64,000 bases of DNA from Methanolacinia petrolearia DSM 11571 (GTDB lineage: Archaea; Halobacteriota; Methanomicrobia; Methanomicrobiales; Methanomicrobiaceae). The translations under genes and the position numbers were made by a program. Shown one piece after another: positions 31,627 through 40,337 of the stretch; the first letter of the stretch is position 1; each line of letters starts with the position of its first letter. The notes below the pieces were generated by a model, which made no database searches, was not told the origin of the DNA, and saw nothing but the letters and a program-made list of their open reading frames with translations. The DNA lies in NCBI RefSeq assembly GCF_000147875.1, contig NC_014507.1, positions 2,480,001 to 2,544,000 on the forward strand, in the 5' to 3' direction.

Positions 31627-32085
31627 TTACAATATTTTTTCAGGCCGGGGCGTCCTCCGGTAGACCATCCCCTGGAAGATCGCGATCTTCCTCTCCTCGT
31701 CGTCCGTAATCGTAACAGTATAAGATGCAAGCTTGTGGTTAAGTGCGAACTCCTCCGCTTCCGCGATAAGAACCCCGTCCCTTGCGGCCGTCATATACGT
31801 AATATTGGCGTTGATCGCCGACGCATCGATCCCATGCGAGTTCGATGCAAGGGCAAATGCCACATCCGCAAGAGTAAACAAAGCCCCCCCGTGAACAGTC
31901 CCATGGCTGTTCCTGTGCGAATCACGAATCTTCATGGACACGGTCGCCTTTCCGGGAGAGACCGACACAAGCTCCATCCCCATATCCCTCGCGAATAAAT
32001 CGTCAGCGAAGAACTCCCTCGCTTTTTCCTCTACATTCCCTTCAGTACCCGGTGCTGACATATGAAAAGATTTCAGGCCGGGCAT
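31627..32085 (-). CDS. PaaI-type hotdog thioesterase
   Basis: This protein of about 152 residues has the PaaI-thioesterase block HGTVHGGALFTLADVAFALASNS, with the conserved His-Gly-Gly and the Asp in the long hotdog helix. Then come NANITYMTAARDGVLIAEAEE and VTITDDEERKIAIFQGMVYRR. Family members hydrolyse acyl- or aryl-CoA thioesters. The ATG at 32085 sits about 25-30 bases after a TATA-like element (near 32112), so a leaderless mRNA is possible. A start at 32064 (MSAPGTEG) is the alternative. It is convergent with the toxin gene. Confidence 0.85.
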   Translation of the reverse strand: MPGLKSFHMSAPGTEGNVEEKAREFFADDLFARDMGMELVSVSPGKATVSMKIRDSHRNSHGTVHGGALFTLADVAFALASNSHGIDASAINANITYMTAARDGVLIAEAEEFALNHKLASYTVTITDDEERKIAIFQGMVYRRTPRPEKIL

Positions 32086-32177
32086 GAAAAAGGTATCCGG
32101 GCATATCCAATAAGATATACAATTACAATAAAGAACAGCCGGAATAAATAAAGTTTAGAGAAAGGTCGAAAGAAAAT

Positions 32178-32891
32178 ATGCAATCCGAAATAGACAGGGA
32201 AAAGATCATGGAAATCGCCGAAAGATTCGGAGCCGACCTCTGCGGCATAGCCCCCGTCGAAAGATTCCGCGACGCACCAAAAGGCTTCCATCCATGCAAT
32301 ATTTTCAGCAGGACGAGATCGGTCCTTGTTTATGCAAAGAGAATCCCGAAGACCATTCTCGAAGCGGAGAGCTGCATACCTTATACTACCGTAAACAACA
32401 CCCTGACGCAGGAGACCGACAGGCTAGGGCTGAACCTCTCGCTCGCACTCGAGGATATGGGCATAGCTAACGTCATGATCCCCTCCGACGACCCGTTCGA
32501 CTCATGGGATGAGGAAAGATGCCACGGGATGGGCGTGCTTTCGCTCCGCCATGCCGGATATCTCGCGGGCCTCGGGCGTATCGGGAAGAACAACCTGCTC
32601 ATCAACGAAAAATTCGGGAACATGATATACCCCGGCGCCCTTCTCCTCGCAGAAGAGGTCACTCCCGATCCCGTCGCAACATATGATGCCTGCCCGGAAA
32701 AATGCAACCTCTGCCTGAAAAGCTGCCCGCTCTCGGCACTCGACGGAAAGACAGTCGATCAAAAGACATGCAGGCCGCTCTCGAACTTCAAGACCGAGAA
32801 GGGCCTTACACTCCAGAAATGCTGGATATGCAGGAAGGTCTGCCCGAATGCGACAGGGATCAGGAAAAAGAGTTCGGAAAGCCCGGACTGA
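32178..32891 (+). CDS. Double [4Fe-4S] protein, QueG-like
   Basis: This 237-residue protein resembles the epoxyqueuosine-reductase-like iron-sulfur family. It has VLVYAKRIPKTILE, a middle block SLRHAGYLAGLGRIGKNNLLI, and two ferredoxin-like clusters, CPEKCNLCLKSCP (about 172-184) and CWICRKVCP (about 215-223). It lacks the C-terminal HEAT repeats of true QueG, and archaea do not use queuosine, so a different reductive role is likely. An out-of-frame gap of 40 bases separates it from the GrpB gene, which may share its transcript. Confidence 0.78.
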   Translation: MQSEIDREKIMEIAERFGADLCGIAPVERFRDAPKGFHPCNIFSRTRSVLVYAKRIPKTILEAESCIPYTTVNNTLTQETDRLGLNLSLALEDMGIANVMIPSDDPFDSWDEERCHGMGVLSLRHAGYLAGLGRIGKNNLLINEKFGNMIYPGALLLAEEVTPDPVATYDACPEKCNLCLKSCPLSALDGKTVDQKTCRPLSNFKTEKGLTLQKCWICRKVCPNATGIRKKSSESPD

Positions 32892-32931
32892 TACCGCCTG
32901 AAAAATATGAGCAGTTCAATAAAGTGAGACC

Positions 32932-33504
32932 ATGATAACAGATGAAGACGAGATAAAAAGACTCGGACGGCTCTACCCGATAATACTCTCGGACTACAAC
33001 CCCGCATGGCCGGAGATCTACGCCGCGGAAAAAAAGCACATCGAAGATGTTCTCGGTGCCGGAAATATCGCGGGGATAACCCATATAGGGAGCACTTCCA
33101 TCAAGGGCATGACGGCGAAGCCGACGATCGATATCCTGATCGAGGTCCGCGACGGCCTTGAAGACGAACGTATAATCGCCGCCCTGACAGGTATCGGGTA
33201 CGGCTACGACCCGCAGCCACAGAACCCCCCGCCCCATATGATGTTCATGAAGGGCTACGGGGAGGAAGGCTTCGAAGGGCAGGCATATCATATCCACGTC
33301 AGGTACGAAGGCGACTGGGACGAACTGTATTTCAGGGAGTACCTCTCCATGCACCCCAAAGCGGCGGAAGAGTATGCGGATTTAAAGCACCGGCTCAAAG
33401 AGAGCTATGAATTCAACAGAGAGGCCTATACGAAAGGCAAGACGGAATTTGTAAGGATTACGATAAAAAAGGCACGGGAAGAAATTAAGAAGATCCCATT
33501 ATAA
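32932..33504 (+). CDS. GrpB/UPF0157 family nucleotidyltransferase-fold protein
   Basis: This 190-residue protein matches the GrpB family: ILSDYNPAWPEIYAAEKKHI, the catalytic-like IGSTSIKGMTAKPTIDILIEV with the GS...D.D-type nucleotidyltransferase core, then YHIHVRYEGDWDELYFREYL and RLKESYEFNREAYTKGKTEFV. Some members are fused to dephospho-CoA kinases; no substrate is known for stand-alone ones. Start ATG follows AAAGTGAGACC by a short distance. It is likely cotranscribed with the iron-sulfur protein upstream. Confidence 0.85.
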   Translation: MITDEDEIKRLGRLYPIILSDYNPAWPEIYAAEKKHIEDVLGAGNIAGITHIGSTSIKGMTAKPTIDILIEVRDGLEDERIIAALTGIGYGYDPQPQNPPPHMMFMKGYGEEGFEGQAYHIHVRYEGDWDELYFREYLSMHPKAAEEYADLKHRLKESYEFNREAYTKGKTEFVRITIKKAREEIKKIPL

Positions 33505-33558
33505 TCCCGACCCAATCTTTTTTTATATCACATGTATATGTTACAACTGTGAGAGATC

Positions 33559-33975
33559 ATGGATATCGATACATGCATTAAATTCGCAACCGAAAACCCG
33601 ATCGCCTGGGTCGCGACCGACGACGACGGCCAGCCCCGCGTAAGGCCGCTCGGGATGTGGTTCGCGGACAAGACGGGATTCTACTTCCAGGTATGGACGA
33701 TCAAAGACATCTACAAACAGATTGTAAAGAACCCGAACATCGAGCTCGGGTTCATAGGCGAAGACAACGGAAGAGTCCTCCGCGTCGCAGGGAAGGCGGA
33801 ATGGATCGAGGACATCGACCTGAAGAAGAAGTCGCTCGAAGACCGGCCGTTCCTCGCCGACCTCGGCCTAAAACCCGACAGCCCCGAACTCGTCCTCTTC
33901 AGGATCGCCAAAGGCGAGGCGTACTTCTGGACGATGGAGACGAATCTCGACCCGAAGAAGAAGATCTACTTTTGA
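33559..33975 (+). CDS. Pyridoxamine 5'-phosphate oxidase-like FMN protein
   Basis: This 138-residue protein has the split-barrel flavin-binding pattern: NPIAWVATDDDGQPRVRPLG, then FYFQVWTIKDIYKQIVKNPN and VLRVAGKAEWIED. Such small proteins bind FMN or F420 and serve as reductases or flavin carriers. It starts with GTGAGAGATC just upstream of the ATG and has a TATA-like TTATATCACATG about 30 bases before. The substrate is not known. Confidence 0.83.
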   Translation: MDIDTCIKFATENPIAWVATDDDGQPRVRPLGMWFADKTGFYFQVWTIKDIYKQIVKNPNIELGFIGEDNGRVLRVAGKAEWIEDIDLKKKSLEDRPFLADLGLKPDSPELVLFRIAKGEAYFWTMETNLDPKKKIYF

Positions 33976-34063
33976 GGAAGTGAGCCTTCATAAGATCCGT
34001 TTTCACATTATATTTCTGTTCAAAACCTGTGATCTGTCTCATAAAGTCCGATTATGCTGTACA

Positions 34064-34444
34064 TTATTTATCGTCTTGATCTTCGTTACAACCGGTCCCC
34101 AGATACTTAGAGCCCCATTCGCATAAAGCCTCAAGGACAGGGATCAGGGTCATCCCGAATCCGGTGATCGAGTACTCGACCCGCGGCGGAACTTCGGGAT
34201 ATACAGTCCGGAGAATTATCCCGTCCTCCTCCAGTTCACGGAGCTGCTTCGTGAGCATCTTGGCGTTCACACCCGGAAGAGCCTTTTGCAGTTCGGAAAA
34301 ACGCATAACGCCGTCGCCGAGTTTCCATAGTATGAGTGGTTTCCATTTGCCGCCGATTACGTCCAGTGCCGCCTCCACCGAACAGTGGTATGTCTTTCCG
34401 TTCTTCCTGTACATGATCGTCCCTGTTTTTCGAATAGGTTTCAA
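34064..34444 (-). CDS. HxlR-family transcription regulator
   Basis: This protein of about 116-126 residues has the HxlR winged-helix pattern: [25 protein letters not shown] (in two blocks), [21 protein letters not shown], and [22 protein letters not shown]. The conserved cysteine near the N-terminus is the redox or electrophile sensor in several HxlR proteins. It is divergent from a four-gene redox operon starting at 34604, the usual relation between an HxlR regulator and its target. Start may be at 34444 or the ATG at 34414 (MYRKNG). Confidence 0.9.
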   Translation of the reverse strand: MKPIRKTGTIMYRKNGKTYHCSVEAALDVIGGKWKPLILWKLGDGVMRFSELQKALPGVNAKMLTKQLRELEEDGIILRTVYPEVPPRVEYSITGFGMTLIPVLEALCEWGSKYLGTGCNEDQDDK

Positions 34445-34603
34445 AATTGAAAGCTGCTTTCACAAAACGCTGTATACAATATTTATTCGACTGAGGCGTA
34501 TTTTACCCTAATGGCTGTTACAGCCTTTGCTGAAAAAATGCCCGCGTACATCGTGCGCACGGCATTTTAAGGATAATGAAACTACGGAAAAAGAGTGATC
34601 AAA
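34445..34603. promoter_or_regulatory. Divergent control region of hxlR and the redox operon
   Basis: It contains TATA-like sequences (GTATACAATATTTATTC, about 34472-34488), a hairpin GGCTG-TTA-CAGCC (34513-34525), and a larger inverted repeat AAAATGCC...GGCATTTT (34535-34568) whose middle includes the 8-base palindrome GTGCGCAC (34553-34560). Either repeat may be the HxlR operator. Confidence 0.5.
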
Positions 34604-35176
34604 ATGGAAATAAAAAAAGAAAAGATCAACAGCAATTTCTTCATCCCTATGCCTGTCGTACTCGTCGGAGCACAGGTGAACGGGAAAGCGAACTTCATGA
34701 CTGTCGGGTGGTGCACCCGCGTCAATGCCGCCCCGCCGATGATAGCCTGCGCAATCGGAAACAACCACTATACTCCGAAAGGGATCGCGGAGACGAAGAC
34801 GTTCTCGGTCAACATCCCGTCGACGTCCATGATCGAAAAGACAGACTACTGCGGTATTGTGACTGGTGCGAAGACGGACAAATCCGGCGTCTTCGAAATA
34901 TTCTACGGAGAACTGGAGACTGCCCCGATGATCTCCGAATGCCCGGTCTCGCTCGAATGCCGGCTTGTTCAGATCGTGCCGCTCGCAACAAACAGTATTT
35001 ACATCGGAGAGATCGCCGGGGCATATGCAGACGGCCGTGTGATCAGAGACGGAAAAGCTGATTTCACTGAGATCGACCCGGTCATCCTGACCATGACGGA
35101 CAACAGTTACTGGTCACTCGGGGATCACGCGGGTGATGCCTGGAGCGCGGGAAAAAAGTTAAAGAAGACGGGCTAA
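34604..35176 (+). CDS. Flavin reductase-like FMN protein
   Basis: This 190-residue protein matches the flavin reductase/DIM6 family: NSNFFIPMPVVLVGAQVNGKANFMTVGWC (in two blocks), ACAIGNNHYTPKGIAETKTFSVNIPS, and a terminal SYWSLGDHAGDAWSAGKKLKK typical of the archaeal branch. Such proteins bind FMN and pass electrons to partner flavoproteins. GAGTGA lies six bases before the ATG at 34604; a GTG at 34595 is possible. It is the first gene of the operon divergent from the HxlR regulator. Confidence 0.86.
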   Translation: MEIKKEKINSNFFIPMPVVLVGAQVNGKANFMTVGWCTRVNAAPPMIACAIGNNHYTPKGIAETKTFSVNIPSTSMIEKTDYCGIVTGAKTDKSGVFEIFYGELETAPMISECPVSLECRLVQIVPLATNSIYIGEIAGAYADGRVIRDGKADFTEIDPVILTMTDNSYWSLGDHAGDAWSAGKKLKKTG

Positions 35177-35212
35177 ACCGAATGTAAATACGAAAAACGG
35201 AGAGTAAAAGAT

Positions 35213-36031
35213 ATGGAAACGATAACAGTCGACGAAGAACTATGCACGAGATGCGGGATCTGCTCCGAAGCCTGCCCGACGGGCATTGTCAGCCCTGCGG
35301 GAGAGAATACTCTCCCCGGTGTTCCGGGTGAAATGTCGGAAAAATGCATTCGCTGCGGACACTGCGAGGCGTTCTGTCCTACAGGAGCCCTGATCCTGAA
35401 CTTTAGCCCGGAGGAAAAGGAAGATCTTCCCGCCGGCGCTGGAGAGATCTCCGCGAATGAGATCGGGTTCTACCTTAAAAAACGCCGTTCGGCAAGGATG
35501 TATAAGGCAGATCCTGTACCCCGTGAGAAGATCGAGGAACTCCTGGACGTGGCAAGATATGCACCGTCCGGGGAGAACGGCCAGCCTGTCGAATGGATTG
35601 TCGTCCACGATCCGGCTAAGGTGAGAAGAGTTGCGGATCTTACAGTCGAATGGATGAAGAACCTTGTTGCAGCCGGCCACCCGATGAGCAGATTCTTTTC
35701 GGCCATTATAGGGGTTTACGAAGGAGGCTACGATGTCATCTGCCGCAATGCCCCTCACATGATCTTCGCCCATATCCCGGAGAACAACCCGATCGCCCCG
35801 GTCGACGGGATTATCGCCCTTACATACTTCGATGTCGCGGCACCTGCGGCCGGGATAGGAACCTGCTGGGCCGGATTCGTCGCGATGGCAGCCTCCGAAT
35901 ATGAACCGCTCCAAAAGGAGATCGGGATTCCCGTCGGCAGGAAATGCGCCTACGCGATGATGTTCGGCTATCCGAAATACATGCCGCAGAACATCCCCCG
36001 CAGAAATCCGCTTAAAGTCACGTGGAAGTAG
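35213..36031 (+). CDS. Ferredoxin-nitroreductase fusion protein
   Basis: This 272-residue protein begins with a two-cluster ferredoxin domain (CTRCGICSEACP at 11-22, CIRCGHCEAFCP at 45-56), followed by an FMN nitroreductase domain. The second domain shows KKRRSARMYKADPVPREKIEELLDVARYAPSGENGQPVEW in blocks, DVAAPAAGIGTCWAGF, and a terminal GYPKYMPQNIPRR. The fusion would move electrons from ferredoxin to flavin and on to a nitro, quinone or other organic substrate. It is the second gene of the HxlR-linked operon, close after the flavin reductase and overlapping the region of the next start. Confidence 0.9.
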   Translation: METITVDEELCTRCGICSEACPTGIVSPAGENTLPGVPGEMSEKCIRCGHCEAFCPTGALILNFSPEEKEDLPAGAGEISANEIGFYLKKRRSARMYKADPVPREKIEELLDVARYAPSGENGQPVEWIVVHDPAKVRRVADLTVEWMKNLVAAGHPMSRFFSAIIGVYEGGYDVICRNAPHMIFAHIPENNPIAPVDGIIALTYFDVAAPAAGIGTCWAGFVAMAASEYEPLQKEIGIPVGRKCAYAMMFGYPKYMPQNIPRRNPLKVTWK

Positions 36032-36039
36032 AGATTACC

Positions 36040-36837
36040 ATGACCGATTATGCAAAAGCAGGACGGGAAAAACTTCTGGAGATCGACGGTGAAGCCGGCG
36101 TCCGGGTTGAAGAGACATTAAACCGGATTTGCCCGGATCTTTCCCGCTATCTTATAGAATACTCATTCGGCGAGATCTACGCCCGCGAGGTGCTAGACAA
36201 CAGGACAAAAGAGCATGCCGTAGTCGCGGCACTGACCGCCATGGGTACCGCGGCCCCCCAGCTCAAAGTCCATATTCATGCAGCTCTCCATGTCGGCTGC
36301 ACACCTGAAGAGATCCGCGAGATCATCATCCAGATGTGCGGCTACGCCGGTTTTCCCGCGACCCTCAACGGGATGCAGATCCTCATGGAAGTACTGGAGG
36401 AAACGGGGCGGACACTTTCTTTGGAGTCTGTTCATGCAGGATCGGAGGGCAGGTACGAACGGGGGAAGAAATTCCTGGCAATGATCGCACCGGAACAGGA
36501 GAGAATTCTGAAGGAGACCTTTGATCCCATAAATCCCGACATAACAGGATATGTAATAGCGTTCGGGTACGGCGATATCTACGCACGGGGGATTCTCCCG
36601 GTGAGGAGCAGGCAGGTAGCGACCATCGCCGCACTTGCCGCCATGGGCACTGCACCTCCGCAACTGAGGTTCCATATAGGCGGAGGTCTGCGGGCAGGCC
36701 TGACCGAAGAGGAGATTGTCGAGATTATGATCCTTATCTCCGTCTATGCGGGCTTTCCGGCAGCACTGAACGGAATCCTTGCAACCCGCGAGGTTGCGGC
36801 AGCCCTGAAAGACGAGATGAGGAGCTCACGCGAATGA
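36040..36837 (+). CDS. Two-domain carboxymuconolactone decarboxylase protein
   Basis: This 265-residue protein is an internal duplication of the CMD fold. Each half has the same core: VVAALTAMGTAAPQLKVHIHAAL in the first and IAALAAMGTAPPQLRFHIGGGL in the second, each followed by a TPEEIREII- or TEEEIVEIM-type helix and YAGFPA.LNG. Neither half has the CxxC of AhpD, so it is closer to gamma-carboxymuconolactone decarboxylase proper. The ATG at 36040 starts nine bases after the end of the preceding gene; its own stop overlaps the next start. The substrate is unknown. Confidence 0.87.
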   Translation: MTDYAKAGREKLLEIDGEAGVRVEETLNRICPDLSRYLIEYSFGEIYAREVLDNRTKEHAVVAALTAMGTAAPQLKVHIHAALHVGCTPEEIREIIIQMCGYAGFPATLNGMQILMEVLEETGRTLSLESVHAGSEGRYERGKKFLAMIAPEQERILKETFDPINPDITGYVIAFGYGDIYARGILPVRSRQVATIAALAAMGTAPPQLRFHIGGGLRAGLTEEEIVEIMILISVYAGFPAALNGILATREVAAALKDEMRSSRE

Positions 36838-37502
36838 AAGTCATCGCAGTCAACGGGAGCCCGAGGAAGAACTGGAATACGGCGACCCTTCTCAAAAATG
36901 CCCTCGAAGGAGCCGCTTCGAATGGTGCTGAGACCGAACTGGTTCATCTTTACGATCTCGACTACACGGGGTGCACGAGCTGCTTCGCCTGCAAGCTAAA
37001 GAGTGGAAAGAGCTACGGGAGGTGCGCAATAAATGACGAGCTCGAATCCGTTCTCGAAAAAATCGCAGGGGTCGATGCACTCGTTATCGGGTCGCCGGTA
37101 TATTTCGGTGATGTCACGGGAGCGATGAGATCTTTTCTCGAAAGGCTCTTTTTCCAGTATCTTGCATATACGAACCCCCCGTCATCGCTTTTCGGAAGAG
37201 ATATGAAGACGGCGGCGGTCTACACGATGAACGCACCCGAAAAACAGGCGAAAGAACTGAACTATGATGCCGTTTTCGGTTCGATTGAAAACGTAATGGT
37301 AAGGATATTCGGAAGTTTCGTGGGAAGAGTGTGCTCGTACGAGACGCTGCAATTCGAAGACTACGACAAAATGGTCTTCGATCTCGCCGATCCCGGGGCC
37401 AGGCGGGAGAGGCACAGGACGGTCTTTCCCGAAGATTGTAAAAAGGCATTAGAACTCGGGAAAAGGCTTGCATCACCGGGTGGGGCGGACACCGGGATCT
37501 GA
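36834..37502 (+). CDS. Iron-sulfur flavoprotein/NADPH-dependent FMN reductase-like flavodoxin
   Basis: This 222-residue flavodoxin-fold protein begins MKVIAVNGSPRKNWNTATLL, the FMN phosphate-binding loop. It has CTSCFACKLKSGKSYGRCAI, a cysteine cluster as in archaeal iron-sulfur flavoproteins, and then DALVIGSPVYFGDVTGAMRSFLERL. The family reduces quinones, azo compounds or oxygen species in anaerobes. It overlaps the CMD gene by four bases and ends the HxlR-linked operon. Confidence 0.88.
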   Translation: MKVIAVNGSPRKNWNTATLLKNALEGAASNGAETELVHLYDLDYTGCTSCFACKLKSGKSYGRCAINDELESVLEKIAGVDALVIGSPVYFGDVTGAMRSFLERLFFQYLAYTNPPSSLFGRDMKTAAVYTMNAPEKQAKELNYDAVFGSIENVMVRIFGSFVGRVCSYETLQFEDYDKMVFDLADPGARRERHRTVFPEDCKKALELGKRLASPGGADTGI

Positions 37503-37643
37503 ATCCCTTTTCTCTTTCTTTTTTGCGGCAGCCTTTCCGGTGCAGGATCTTTTACCGATGCGGTTCCGGGCATCGACAACCATTATCTGCTATAAGACAG
37601 ACTTCTAGTGTTAGCACGGTAGCCGATATAAAAATGGAAACCT

Positions 37644-39188
37644 ATGAAATCATTCAATATCGCATATAACCTCCAAAAGCTGGAAGAGGAGGTCGGGACT
37701 CTCTCTCCCATGCAGAAGATCCTCCTCGGCACCGACGGTTCGGTGACCACCCTTCTTGAAAATGTACTGGGCTGCGAGGTTACGGTCCATACTCTTTCCC
37801 AGGAAGTGGTGCCCGCCGGCGAAACTGTCGCCGCATCCCTTGAGATACCTCTGGGAGAGCCTGTCAATCACCGCATCGTAACGCTGAACGAGGGCGAAAC
37901 CGAAAAGGTGCTCCTTTACGCGGCTTCTGATTCCCCCATATCCCGTCTTGAACCCTCGTTCAAAGACGATCTCATGCTGGCGGATATTCCTATCGGGCGT
38001 ATAATGAAGATGCACCACATTGAGTCGCGGCGCGAACTCGACGACGTAAGGGTCTGCCGTGCGGGGGCCGGGGTCAGCGACGTCCTCGGCGTCTTCCGCC
38101 ACGAACCCCTGCTTTCCAGGCGTTACCGGATTATCACCGGCGGAAAACCCCTGATCTCTATAAGGGAAACCTTCCCTTACTCCAACTTTACGGAGGAGAA
38201 ACGGGTCATTGTCGAGGCGCCTGCACGGATTCACATGGGCTTAATCGACATGAACGGAAGTTCAGGGAGAGTCGACGGGGGCATAGGCCTCTCGGTCGAA
38301 GATCCGGCCATAGTCGTCGAGGCGAAAAGGAGTGACGGTATCCAGATAAATTGCGGCGGCGATGACTTCGGCAGGATGGAAAAAACCGTAAAAGATGTAA
38401 TTGAAGCGCTCGGGGTAAAGGGCGGTGCAGAGGTTACTCTTCATCATACCTATCCCGGCCACATCGGCCTCGGCAGCGGCACCCAGCTCAGCCTCGCCAC
38501 CGCCCGTGCGGTCAGCGAACTCTACCGCCCCCTTCCCGTAAGGGAGATCGCGGCGATCTCGGGAAGGGGCGGAACATCAGGGATCGGCACTGCAGCATTC
38601 GAGTCGGGCGGCTTCATTCTTGACGGAGGACACCGTTTCGGTCCGGCAGGAGAAAAATCCGATTTCAGGCCGTCATCGGTTTCGGCGGGTGTTAAGCCCG
38701 CTCCTGTTCTCTTCAGGCACCCGTTCCCCGAGGACTGGAAGATCCTTCTCGCAATACCCGATATTCCGGAAGGTGCAAACGGGAAGGCCGAGGTCGACAT
38801 ATTCAGGAAGTATTGTCCAGTGCCGGTCGCCGATGTCCAGGCTCTCTGCCACACGATCCTGATGCAGATGCTCCCGGGCATCATTGAAAAAGACCTCGAC
38901 CTCTTCGGCTCGTCGGTGAACGCGATCCAGGATCTCGGCCTCAAAAAGGTGGAACACAGCCTGCAGTCGCCTCTCATCCGCGAATTAATGGACGCTCTCA
39001 GGACAACGGATGCCGCGGGGATCGGTCTGAGCTCCTTCGGCCCGACCGTCTACGCCGTCGGCGATACCGGGATGCAGGATTCTCTTAAGGCTGCAGAGCA
39101 GGCGATGGCAGAGACAGGCGGTTCGGCGTTTCTCACCCGTGCCCGCAACCGCGGGGCGGATATCCGGACATCCGCCGAAAGTTCGTAG
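37644..39188 (+). CDS. Fusion of chorismate lyase-like domain and beta-RFAP synthase
   Basis: This 514-residue protein joins two domains. Residues 1-180 resemble the DUF98/Rv2949c-type chorismate pyruvate-lyase (SPMQKILLGTDGSVTTLLEN, then RHEPLLSRRYRIITGGKPL and ISIRETFP), which makes 4-hydroxybenzoate. Residues about 185-505 match beta-ribofuranosylaminobenzene-5'-phosphate synthase, a GHMP-family member: IVEAPARIHMGLIDMNGS, the ATP-loop-like PGHIGLGSGTQLSLATARA, and SGRGGTSGIGTAAFESGGF. RFAP synthase joins the benzoate to PRPP with CO2 loss, the first committed step of methanopterin. The fusion thus carries substrate maker and user in one chain. It is transcribed alone. Lyase activity is inferred from domain similarity. 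Confidence 0.88.
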   Translation: MKSFNIAYNLQKLEEEVGTLSPMQKILLGTDGSVTTLLENVLGCEVTVHTLSQEVVPAGETVAASLEIPLGEPVNHRIVTLNEGETEKVLLYAASDSPISRLEPSFKDDLMLADIPIGRIMKMHHIESRRELDDVRVCRAGAGVSDVLGVFRHEPLLSRRYRIITGGKPLISIRETFPYSNFTEEKRVIVEAPARIHMGLIDMNGSSGRVDGGIGLSVEDPAIVVEAKRSDGIQINCGGDDFGRMEKTVKDVIEALGVKGGAEVTLHHTYPGHIGLGSGTQLSLATARAVSELYRPLPVREIAAISGRGGTSGIGTAAFESGGFILDGGHRFGPAGEKSDFRPSSVSAGVKPAPVLFRHPFPEDWKILLAIPDIPEGANGKAEVDIFRKYCPVPVADVQALCHTILMQMLPGIIEKDLDLFGSSVNAIQDLGLKKVEHSLQSPLIRELMDALRTTDAAGIGLSSFGPTVYAVGDTGMQDSLKAAEQAMAETGGSAFLTRARNRGADIRTSAESS

Positions 39189-39388
39189 TATTGCGGCTTT
39201 GTTCTTATGACCGCAGATCTTACGGCATATTGTCCTCCTGCCCCCGGCGACAGTCGAGATGCACCGGGTGCACTAGTCCTTAAGAACCATTTTGATGCCT
39301 GAATCACGGGGTCCGGGCAGGAAAATATTTATACCAAAAAAACAGTTTGGAACTGTAAAAGCTGTAAAATTAATGGGGCGGCTTAGAT

Positions 39389-40270
39389 ATGGCAGAAACT
39401 GGTGTTGATAACAAATACTTTGTACCGGCAGGAGTAGCATTTCTGGTTCTCACCGTGATCCTCGTCACGATGAAAACCGTCACCGGCTTAACGATCTTCG
39501 GGCTTTCGAGCACGATAGTAATCGCGATCTTCGCATTCTGGCACGGTACCATCAGGTACGACTGGAAGAAGATGCTCTTCTTCTTCGTCTTGATATTCAT
39601 CGTGAGCTGGACGTATGAGACGGTGAGCATCCTGACCGGGTTCCCGTTCGGGCATTACAACTATTCCACCGGCTGGAGTCCCATGCTGGGGCTCGTCCCG
39701 GTCATGATCATGCCCGCATATTTTGCAATGGGATATCTTTCCTGGACGATCGGATCGATACTGCTCGATAAGAGAGATTCATCGGTCGGCGGCTGCGGGA
39801 TTATACTCCTGCCCGTGATCTCTTCATTCGTGATGGTTATGTGGGATATCTGCATGGACCCGATCAACTCTACGATCGACAGGCTATGGGTATGGCACAA
39901 CGGCGGCGTCTACCTCGGAGTTCCGTTCGTAAACTTCCTGGGATGGTTCCTGTGCGTGTTCACTTTTTACATGATATTCGTCTGCTTCCTGAGATATTCG
40001 GATACAGAGAAGAGCCCGGGCACTTCGATATCACTGAAGGCGTTCTGGATTCTGCCGGTGCTCCTCTATGCTTCAAGGACGATCGAATTCTTCGGGGACT
40101 TTGCACTCGGGTCCAATTACGAAGTTACTGCCGGAAACGGGCATGTATACTGGACGGGGGATATCTACGGAACTCTCGCACTAATGACTATTTTTACGAT
40201 GATCTTCGTAGCATTCTACGCGATTGCGAGAGTTTATCTTAAAAATAATCATGCTTCTGAAGAGGATTGA
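39389..40270 (+). CDS. CruF-like carotenoid biosynthesis membrane protein (DUF422)
   Basis: This 293-residue protein has seven or eight membrane helices and the DUF422 signatures TGFPFGHYNYSTGWSP, MVMWDICMDPINSTIDRLWVW, and GGVYLGVPFVNFLGWF. Family members include bisanhydrobacterioruberin hydratase CruF and act on long isoprenoid chains in the membrane. Methanogens are not generally carotenoid makers, and no phytoene synthase or desaturase is nearby, so it may act on another isoprenoid. A TATA box (AAATATTTATA, about 39328) is 60 bases upstream of the ATG. Confidence 0.8.
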   Translation: MAETGVDNKYFVPAGVAFLVLTVILVTMKTVTGLTIFGLSSTIVIAIFAFWHGTIRYDWKKMLFFFVLIFIVSWTYETVSILTGFPFGHYNYSTGWSPMLGLVPVMIMPAYFAMGYLSWTIGSILLDKRDSSVGGCGIILLPVISSFVMVMWDICMDPINSTIDRLWVWHNGGVYLGVPFVNFLGWFLCVFTFYMIFVCFLRYSDTEKSPGTSISLKAFWILPVLLYASRTIEFFGDFALGSNYEVTAGNGHVYWTGDIYGTLALMTIFTMIFVAFYAIARVYLKNNHASEED

Positions 40271-40337
40271 AAATCCTCCGCAAAATAATTTCATATCTCC
40301 TGTCGATATATTCAGTTAAATATTCGGAATAGATCAA

